From the NCBI GenBank assembly GCA_039621445.1, contig CP154954.1, positions 63,570,046 through 63,634,045 on the forward strand: a stretch of DNA of 64,000 bases, given 5' to 3'. The notes under the pieces were generated by a model. The model made no database searches and had not been told where the DNA came from. It saw only the letters and a list, made by a program, of their open reading frames with translations. Source of the DNA: Euglena gracilis. Its lineage: Eukaryota > Euglenida > Euglenophyceae > Euglenales. Position numbers and translations under genes: made by a program. This document shows, piece after piece, positions 55,321 to 64,000 of the stretch; the stretch's first letter is position 1; each line of letters opens with the position of its first letter.

Positions 55321-56924
55321 TGACACCCTTTTTTTGCAATCCACTCATGAGTTTAGAAAAATTTTCTTTTTCCAAACGATTCCTTGGCACCCAAAAGTGA
55401 GATACTCTCCGAGCAACAAAGTTGCCACGGGCGAGGCACACGTCAGCCACCAGACACAAGCCTGTGTCGCACCCCCCTGAGAATCCCCCCAAAATTTCTA
55501 GCAACTTTAGAGGTTTCCGAAAAATCACCAAAACTCTCCGCCCAGTGGGCGCATCATTTATTTCTTAGGAATTCTTTTCAATGTCATGCAGGACCCTCCC
55601 CGGCGACTAGTCGCTAGCGACAAGTCGCTAGCGATCACCAATTTCTCGCTTGGGGCTGGTCCTGACCCCCCCAAGGTCCTATAAAATCCCCCTAATTTTT
55701 TTAAACCCCCCCTCCAAAATTTTATTCAAATATGAAGGAAAATGACTCGAAACCCACCCAAATGCCTTCAAAAATCAATTTGCAAGATTTTTTGGCTTAT
55801 ATCTTCTTTTTGCGCCTGTTCTGTGAACCACAGCCAACACCATTACCAAAGCTCATCAGCAGCGTTTATCCGTGAAGGGATGGAAGCCCCCCCTCCCCGC
55901 TAGACGTCCAAGGGCGCGTTTGGCGCCCTTGGTCGTCTAGGGGGGTTGGGGCTTTCGGGAGGTTGTTCACGGCGTTAGCCTGTGGCCTCCTTGCCTTGCA
56001 CACACAAAGGGATTTTGTTATTGGGGGGGGGGGAGGGCTGGGGGGGGGAGAGGGGAGGTGACCATTGGTGGTCGAACCGACTAGTGGGCCCGACCACCAA
56101 TAAGAAGCCCACCCCCGGGTCCCATTTTTTGGGGTCCAAATTCTTTCAGCATTTCGCACTAAAAAAAAAGAAACCCCCACCTGAGAAAAGAGGAAACTCC
56201 CACCTGCGGCGGGTTCCCACTTGGCCCGATCCCCACCCTTCCAGGGGGGGGGGGGCAGGGCAGAACGGGAAGGCCTGGTGGGGGGGGGTCGACCCCCCCC
56301 CCCACTCGGGAGCTGGGTCGACCCCCCTCCCCACCCGGAAGGGGGTCGACCCACCCCACCCACCACAGCATTTTCACCGATTTCGGGAAAACGGGGATTT
56401 GGCCAGAAAAATTTTTGAAATTTTTTTTGAAAAATGAACCCAAAACACATGATTTTTTGATGGAAAACCACATTCACAAAAAAACCTCAAAATTTTCCGT
56501 CCTAAAACATGGTACTTTTGGGGGGGGTGAAAAAAACGAAGGTCAAAAAAAGTGGACAAAATTTTGGCACAATCAAATGACATTGACATTTTTTTCGTTG
56601 AACTTTTTTGGACTTTCAATGGCATTTTTTGCTTCAAAAACCTCTCAAAATCAACATTTTGAGAAAATGTCGAATTTTTGGAAGGTGTGAAAAAAAGGGG
56701 GTTTGGGGGGTTTTCGGGGGGACCCCCTATGTGGGTCCCAAAAAGGGTCAAAAAAACACCTGGCGCCGAAGGCGCCGGAAAAAATTCTTAGGGTCCAAAA
56801 ATTGGTGCTCCCGGAAATACGGGAAGAGGTGGGGGGGGGGGTGGTCGACCTCCCCCCCACCCACCACCCTGGCTGTTCGGCCAATTCCCGTTCTGCCCTG
56901 GGGGGGGGAGGGTTGACCCCCAGG

Positions 56925-57200
56925 TAATCAAACTACCCGCCCCCCCCCCCTTGTCGTACGACCGGGTTCCTGCAACCTGCGACCGGGGGGGGGTCGTAAC
57001 ACCCCCATGACCTGCAACCTGCGACCGGGGGGGGTGGTCGTAAATGAGGGGGCGGTCGTAGGTAAGGTGGTGTTGAAATTTTCGCAACCTGCAACCTGCG
57101 ACCGGGGGGTGGTCATGACATGACCTGCAACCTGTGACCAGGGGGTGGTCGTAAATGAGGGGTGGTCGTACGACAAGGGGGGGGGGGGCGGGTAAAAGAA
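56925..57200. mobile_element. inverted-repeat element with ACCTGCGACCGGGG units
   Basis: The ends TACCCGCCCCCCCCCC-TTGTCGTACGACC and their inverse face each other. Inside, four or five copies of CCTGCAACCTGCGACC alternate with poly-G and GGTCGTAAATGAGG. No coding frame. Confidence 0.6.
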
Positions 57201-60200
57201 AACCTCTGTCCCACAGTCTTCAGGTGAAATCTTTGTGCTCTTTTGTTTTTTCAGTCAAAACATGTCAGAAGGCCATCCGGGATTTCTTTCTTTGGATTTT
57301 GAGGTGCATGCTTTTGGGAGGGTTGGAGCAGGGGGGAGAACGCAACACAGACCCTCAGAAAACGCGACGCAAAAAGACACAAAAAAAAATGCAAAAATAA
57401 AAAAACCGCAAAAAATGCAAATTGCATGTTCAATCCTTTAGGAGCTCCCCGGGATGTACACTTTTCCACTGGAGAACTGGAGAGGGCTTAATTTTCTTTT
57501 CGTGTTGCATAAAAACAAGCATTTTGTTGACCCAAAAAGGAAAAAATGACAAAAAATTGACAAAATATTCGGCATCGGGCGAAAATCGGGGCTAAAACGA
57601 GGAATTATTCACAGTCAAAAACATCTGAATGAAATTATCCCGAAAAAAATCCCAAAAATTTTCCGGCGCTGCTCTGGACACCCGGGGCCAAATCCCTCCT
57701 GGGGGGGGGGGCTCGACCCCAGATCCAACCCCCTTTCTTTGAGTGTTAAAAAAAGCTTGGTTCAGATTGTTGCCCTTTCCATTCTGCAGATCCAACTCAT
57801 TTGTATTGCGAATAAAGAGGACCCTGAAATCAAATGAAGAGTCCTGAGATCAAAATGCGAAACACTGAGGGGAAATGAGCTGTGCAGGTAATTCAACCTG
57901 GGGGAATGTTTACAAATGGGAATCCGTGAATGCAAAAATGAAAAAAAAACAAATTCAACCTGTTGCACAGAAGAACATACCCCGAATCCGGCCATCACGG
58001 CAAGCGAAATGGAAGCATGTTCATAGTCTTCCCTTGCTGGGTTCTTGCAGCATGCATGGACAGAAAGTGTTAGGGAGACAGCTGCAGAAACAACTTCCAC
58101 CAAAAGCACAATGAGAAACAATAAAAAGAATGGCTTGTCGGTCCATCTTGTTGGATTGCTTGTGAGGTGGGTGCACAGTTCATTGTCCTGCAAAATGAAG
58201 TTTTCAAGTGGTATTACCCCCTCTGATTGTCCTCCCCCCTCAAAACTGTCACAAGACCCCCCCACAGCAGCAAAAAAGAGTGCTGCGGACTGGGCAAAGG
58301 ATCTGTCACAGGACTCCCCCTGCAAGAGAAAAAAAGCACAACAGGACCCATCCCATGCCAGAGGAAAACGTGTCACAGCCCCCCGTCGCAAAAAGGAAAT
58401 GTGCCAACAAACCCCCATGCAGCCCCTCCCCTGCTGCAGATGATGTCACACAACCCCAGCAAAAAAAAAAAGTGTCACGGCACCTCCTAGAGGAAGAAAA
58501 TTTTTTTTTCAGTTTGTGTTTGAATGGGCCCCCCATTCTGGCATTCACATTCTTAGATCTGCCATCCAGTTTTGCAAAGCCAAGGGGGTTTTCTCCCCGC
58601 GACACCCTGCCCCCCCCCCCTAGTTCCCCCGCGTCCTGGTGTGCAGCCAATTCCTTCCAATGCTGGACAATGCTGAAAATCCTAAAAATTTAGGAATTTT
58701 CAATGAGGAATCAAATTACGAAAAAAAACTTTGTGACAAATTCCTTATTATTGACCTACAGGTTGCCGACACAAAAAAAAACCCCCTGACATCACAAAAC
58801 ACACACAACCATTTGGTGATTTTTTTTGAGTTTTTTTTTGTGGCAGCTGTAACTTTTTTGACTGTGCTTTGACAGACATACGTCATATTGAAGCCTGTGA
58901 AAATCCACCAAAATAATTCCCACTCATTTTCCTCAATTCCCCCGCCATCCCGCGTTATGGGCCCCTCAAAAATGCTCCTCACACGACAAGCTTAAATTTT
59001 GGAAAACACAGATTTTGGACCGGGTTGGAAAAAAAAGGTCACCACTCCAGAACCCTGAGGAGTTGGGCTCTGGAACGTGGTGGGTTGGCCACCATCTGGA
59101 AACCCAGAAAAATTTATTTCACAATCTTTGGCATCATCTCTGTGAAAAAAAACGCCCCATTTTGAGTGGGAAGACGCAACTCCGTAAACACAAGGTTTGA
59201 CATGCCAAAGCTTGTGTTTAAAAACCTCCTTTTGAGGCAGGTTTCATTGCAAAAAAAACGTGTTTGAGACGCAGGTGTCACAGTTGCAAAAACTGCTCCT
59301 CAATAAGCAGTTTTTGCGGAGAAACCTGTGCTAGCTTTTTTTAAAAAAAAGGTTTTTTTACTTCGGAACCATGTGGTATTCATGAATAATTGAGGCAGGG
59401 AAAAAAGACATAGACCATGAATTCCCCAGGTTTGCAAGCGTCCACGAAAAGCGACCAAGAAGGGTGATGGTCAGAGACCGCGCAGTCAGATTCAAAGCAG
59501 AATGAATGGAGGGGTTTCAATGATAATTTTCTGACATTTTGAAGGTCCGGGCAATGTAAGCCATCTCAATTCTGACAATGCAGTGGAAAATCTCATTGAG
59601 CGTGACCCCCCCCCCGCCTATTTGTCACCTCCCCCCCCTCTAATTGCCACCAAGGGGGTCCGGCGGTTCCACCCAAAAGTGTTCCTCAATTACTTGGCCT
59701 TCAGGCCAATTCCTTCCTTCCGGGACCATCGGCAACCATCATTTTTGTTGGAAAAAAATCCTTCAATACATTCCTGTCCGTCGTTTCTGAAACACAATTT
59801 TTGTCGTGAAACTAAAAGGAGGTTTTAGCGCCTCCCAATAATAGTTTTTGATGTGAAACCTAGACAATGAACATAGGTCTTACGTTTGTGAAAACCTGTG
59901 TATAATCAGGGCTGGATAAGACCTAAACCTCTGTGTTGCACACCTCTACCTCTACCTCTTTCTCTACCACCACCTTTACCTCTACCTCTCCCTCTAAACG
60001 TGTCACCCAAATCAAGGCCAAAAAGCCAAAATCAAAGGAAAATCACTTGGATGGATCAAAAATGGTCACATGTTAAGGCAATTCTACAGCCCAAAAACGA
60101 TGTTCATGTGTTTCTTAGGGTCATTTGATGCATGATCACGAGGATGGCAGAAGACCAGATTCACAACCCTGGAACATTGAGTGGACTTTGATCATGTTGG

Positions 60201-60600
60201 ACCCCCCTCCACCCCCCAACAGTGAGGTTCACTGATTGAAAGTTTACTGGGGGGTCCCGTGCCAACCCCATCGGTGAACTTCACTGGTGAAGTTCACCAA
60301 AAGGGCATTTTTTTTGGCCAAAAAACATGAAAAAAGGTCAATTTTTGCCACTTTTATGAAATTTTGATGTTTCATTAAATTTTGGGGGTGTACGGGTCGC
60401 GGGGGAGTCGCAGGGGGGGGTCGCGGGGGGAACGTGGCAATTTTGATGGGTCACGTGTGACCAGCGTGACCTCACATACAACGTCACATGTAACCTATAT
60501 TTTAGAACTCTTAGGTCCAAAAATAGATCCAATTAGGATTAGGATTTATCACACATTTTTCGGCAAATTTGATTCCTAATTTGGGTGCCAATTCCTAATT
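57200..60600. other. no gene recognised
   Basis: Moderately AT-rich with oligo-A/T runs, a GCAAAAACTGCT stem-loop (about 59285-59320), an ACCTCT simple repeat (59935-59995) and a GGTGAACTTCACC inverted repeat (about 60265-60300). Nothing coding stands out. Confidence 0.45.
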
Positions 60601-60679
60601 AGGTGCCATTTTTGACTCCTACTGGGATCCGGAAACCCTCCATGTGGGTCGCGGGGGGGCCGCGGATCGTTGAAACCGT

Positions 60680-61865
60680 GTATTGGGGCTCTGGCTTCAC
60701 GCCCGAACCGGCGTTCTGGACGCCGGTTCGGCGCAGAAATTTTTGCGCCGAACCGGCGTCCAGAACGCTGGTTCGGGCGGGAAGACGGCGTCCATGGGAC
60801 CCAAAATAAAAAGTGCCAAAAAGTGTCCAAAATGGTTTTTAGACATGTGGCAATCATATCAATCATATCTGAGCAGTTTTCGGGGGGGGTATTTGGCCAG
60901 AAATTGGGGTATTTTGTGCAACAATTTCCATTTGGTCAAATTTGGGGAGTTTCTGAAATAGAATACCATGCAGCACGGCTGAAATCTAAGGCCATCTGCT
61001 GAAAGCCCTTGAGAAGCCCCCCTTTCTCCCCCTCCCCCCCCCCTATTCGGACCCCCTCGCCACATCGTACCAACCCCCCCCATGTTGCCCATCGATAATG
61101 GCGGGAAAATGGCGTGGCGAGGGGTCTCGGATGGGGGCGAGGGAGGGGTGTGCCATGGTTGCAGAATGAAAAATGTGTTGGGTGGCGTGGCGAGGGGGTC
61201 CGGTTAGGAAGAGGGAGGGGGGGTAAATGGCGTGGCGAGCCCCTCGGAGAGGGGGGGGAGGGGTGTACCAACCCCCCACAGCAGGTGCACAGTGGATTTT
61301 GGAATTTGCGAAAAGGGTCGGAACATGCGATCAGCAATTTTCAGAGCGCTATACAGTGTGGCTGAGCTCTAAGGGTACCAAATGAAAGCTCATGGGGAGA
61401 GCTTTCAATTGATATACCGTATGGCACCTGAGGTGTGGGATTTCACAAATCAGGATGTCAAATTTTGGAATACATGATTGCTGAAAAGAAGCTCTGTGTG
61501 CATTATTGCTGAATACTGTGGCCATTTGTCAAAAGCCCTTGAGAAGAGCTTTCGATTGATGGGTAACATGGCATCACATTTGTGAAAACTTCAATCGGCC
61601 GATCGACATCGCCATTCGCCCAAAGGAGGTCAAAAATGCTCAAAAAGGTTCAAAAAATGGGTATTTAGGGCGAAATTGGCCTGGATTCCTTGAAAGCCGG
61701 TTCGGGCGTGAAGCCAGAGCCCCTAATCCACGGTTTCAACAACTGTGTCCAGAACGCCGGTTCGGGCGTAAAGCCGTGTTCCAGAACGCCGGTTCGGGCG
61801 GCAGCCCGAACCGGCGTTCTGGAACACGGCTTCACGCCCGAACCGGCGTTTTGGACACAGTTCTC
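60680..61865. repeat. family of CCGAACCGGCGTTCTGG inverted repeats
   Basis: The motif GAACGCCGGTTCGGGCG and its inverse occur about nine times at 60700-60785 and 61695-61860, with GAAGCCAGAGCCCC arms. The best pair forms the hairpin at 61743-61860. A related GAACCGGCGTCC block lies near 63700. Confidence 0.85.
61743..61860. repeat. 57-bp-arm hairpin with 4-nt loop
   Basis: 61743-61799 and 61804-61860 are reverse complements with two mismatches. Each arm carries two GAACGCCGGTTCGGGC units. Confidence 0.9.
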
Positions 61866-62165
61866 GTATCAGAAAACGTGTGCGTGCCTTCTTTGACCAC
61901 CCCCTAACTTAAATTGTTCCGAAGCACAGGAACGATGAAATCGGGTTTGGGCCCCTACCAGGAGGAATCTAATGCCTTGGTGGAAATCAAGCAAACATCT
62001 TTTCCCTGAATACCCTTAACAACCTTTATGACTTTGCTGAAACAAAAATGACTTTGGACCAGAAAAAAACTTTGTTAGATGGAGGGACAGTAGAGGTAGT
62101 TGGAAATGTGTAGGTGTAGCAGGTATAGGTGTAGGTTTCGGGATTGGTAAAAGCACAGGTATTGG

Positions 62166-62961
62166 CTCATTGCGGGAAATTGGTAATGGACTTTTTGGTG
62201 GTTGCTAGCGACTGGTCGCTAGCGACCAAGTCTACTGACCAATTTTAAGTCCACCCCCCCCTCTAAAAAAATATTTAAGCCCCCCCCGAAAATTTTTTCA
62301 TTCAAATATGAAAGAAAATGACTCAAAACACGAACTTAGTCGGCCTATGGCCTCCTCCGGGGGGGGGGGGGGGGGCCGCCCCCCCCCCCCCCCGGGACCC
62401 CCCCCCGCCCAAAATAACAAAATCCCCTTGTGTGTGCAAGGAAAAGATGGCCGAGTCGCGCTTCGTAATGAATGTAGTCTTGTGTGTGCAAGGCAAGGAT
62501 GGCCGAGTCGCGCTCCTAGGCTATTGTAAATGCTATGGTTTCATAGAACATGCCCAAAGAGAAGATATTACCCAAAATTTTTTGCAAATTGACCCCCGAA
62601 TGGGGGTTTTGGAAGGCATTTGGGTGGGTTTTGAGTCATTTTCTTTTACCCCCCCCCCTTTATTGTCCCACCGACCTGCCCCCGGGAGGCCCGACCGGAC
62701 AATAAAGGGGGGGGGGACAATAAAGGGGTACCAAAGGAATTTCATTGGCCGGGCCAAAAAACCCCCCGTCGGCCGGGGACAATAAAGGGGGGGGGACAAT
62801 AAAGGGGGGGGGGGTATATTTGAATGAAAATTTTTTGGAGGGGGGGGGGTGGACTTAAAATTGGTGGTCGGAGCGACTAGTCGCTCCGACCACCAATGGT
62901 CGCTAGCGACTAGTCGCTAGCGACCACCAAAAAGTCCATCACCAATTTCTCGCTCGGGGCC
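62166..62961. mobile_element. long inverted-repeat element with nested palindromes
   Basis: The ends are inverted copies over roughly 90 bp, sharing GAAATTGGTRATGGACTTTT and GTCGCTAGCGAC palindromes. Both flanks carry acaggtattgg (62155-62165 and 62962-62972) within a GGTATAGGT simple repeat. The right end holds two perfect palindromes, TTGGTGGTCGGAGCGACT (36 bp in all) and GGTCGCTAGCGACT (28 bp). The interior has poly-G/C runs and two copies of GATGGCCGAGTCGCGCT. A partial relative is at 55605-56000. Confidence 0.75.
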
Positions 62962-63342
62962 ACAGGTATTGGTATAGGTACAGGTATAGGTTTTCTCACC
63001 TCCTTATGTCCTGCATCTCAGATATGTCTGGGTGTTTTTTTATGGTTTTTTCAAGCAGCAACTAAACAACAAAGACACCAAACAGTAATATCTTCCAACA
63101 AAAAGAACAAAAAGGTCCGAAGCATAGATTCACTCCGTGGAACCCTGTATCCAGCCGTGCCCAATGGCATGGGTTAACAAGGACACACCAAAGATGGTTG
63201 GTCAAGCTTTGGCACATCGATGGGAGTTGGGGAAACAAATTCAAAACCACAAGGATCAGGAAAGACATCCATATAGGTCTGGGAGGAACCTGAAAGGGGA
63301 ACAAGATGAAGATTGTCGCTCAAATCAAGAACTGAATCTATA

Positions 63343-63387
63343 CCTGAAACCGGGTTCAGCAGGGGGCCCCCTGAACCCGGTTTCAGG
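63343..63387. repeat. 17-bp-stem hairpin
   Basis: CCTGAAACCGGGTTCAG (63343-63359) and its exact reverse complement (63371-63387) flank an 11-nt loop that is itself GC-palindromic. Confidence 0.9.
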
Positions 63388-64000
63388 CTGAAATCCGTGC
63401 TTGGCCACAATTTGTTTAAAACCGTGTTCAGAGCCCGCCAAATGCCTGCCCTGAAATTTGTGGTCACGACTCACACATTTGGAGAAAAATGCGAAAAACG
63501 TCAGAATTTGCCAAAAAAAAAACGGTTTAAGCCATCCACGAGGTTCACCGCGCATTTCGTCACAGGGAACTATGGAATGAAGGTCAAAGGGTGACCACGG
63601 ATTTCAGGGCAGGCATCCGTTTCTGGCCACAGATTTCAGGGCAGGGGTCCGCTTCTGACCACAGGGCAGGCACCATTGGCGTTTGGGACGCCGGGTTCAG
63701 GACAGAACCGGCGTCCCCCCCCCACGGGTTTTCCGGACGCTTTCTGTCCAAAGCCTGGCGTCTCTAATGCCGGTTTTAGTCCTTCCGAAAAATGTCACCA
63801 AAAGTGCCCAAAAAATGACCCAAATTGGTCGTTGAGGTGCTGATATGACGTTTAAACCATGTAGTAGAATGCAATTTGCCATTGGACCAGAGGGGTGGGT
63901 ATCCAATTTTGGTGAAAATTCATGTTGCTTTGGAATAAGAGTACCGTGCAATGTGAAAAAATCTGACGACCACCGCTGGCCGTCTGCTGAAAAGGGCTTT

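Noticed and set aside
53758-55480. Plus-strand protein-coding gene
   Set aside because: The frames are short, frequently interrupted, low in GC3 and lack splice marks or recognisable domains. At most a decayed element.
62437-62520. tRNA-like A-box (GATGGCCGAGTCGCG) twice
   Set aside because: No matching B-box or cloverleaf was found downstream, so no tRNA or SINE is claimed.

Overview
This window reads as nuclear DNA of a euglenid alga (Euglena or a close relative). The main reason is its introns. Alongside ordinary GT-AG introns there are many of the euglenid 'nonconventional' kind, with CAG at intron positions +4 to +6, CTG at -8 to -6, and inverted repeats that pair the two ends. Short GC-rich exons sit in kilobase introns full of G/C homopolymers, microsatellites, palindromes and MITE-like elements. 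All identifications were made by reading the sequence; no searches were run. Every convincing coding exon is on the minus strand, so genes run right to left.

Layout. (1) 1-14186: a NEK-like serine/threonine protein kinase. At least fourteen exons cover the glycine loop to the end of the C-lobe, and the gene runs off the left edge. One of its introns holds a CCCH zinc-finger coding region on the same strand (12504-13151). (2) 16541-18519: a complete 97-residue basic protein built on the GNL3/nucleostemin N-terminal (GN3L_Grn1) domain, with no GTPase domain. (3) 24945-33371: a chromatin-type protein with an AT-hook N-terminus, Lys/Ala-rich tail, a Tudor/Agenet-like module split over small exons, a full WWE domain and a C-terminal SH3/Tudor-like segment. 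(4) 34650-37861: an unrecognised gene with a clear C-terminus. (5) 38508-51690: an unrecognised multi-pass membrane protein of at least sixteen exons. (6) 51700-64000: no convincing gene, but many inverted-repeat elements and hairpins.

The main observation is how transposable elements relate to introns. A 79-bp element in the kinase gene has ~25-bp terminal inverted repeats starting CAG and ending CTG, and a perfect 8-bp target-site duplication. The in-frame splice removes exactly the last 3 bases of one duplicate and the first 5 of the other, so the pre-insertion coding sequence is restored. Two longer MITEs with CAG...CTG ends and perfect 8-bp duplications lie inside other introns (9461-9941, 17171-17551). 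The 3+5 geometry of nonconventional introns therefore equals the 8-bp target-site duplication. The same rule located a 27-nt kinase microexon and the middle exon of the WWE domain.
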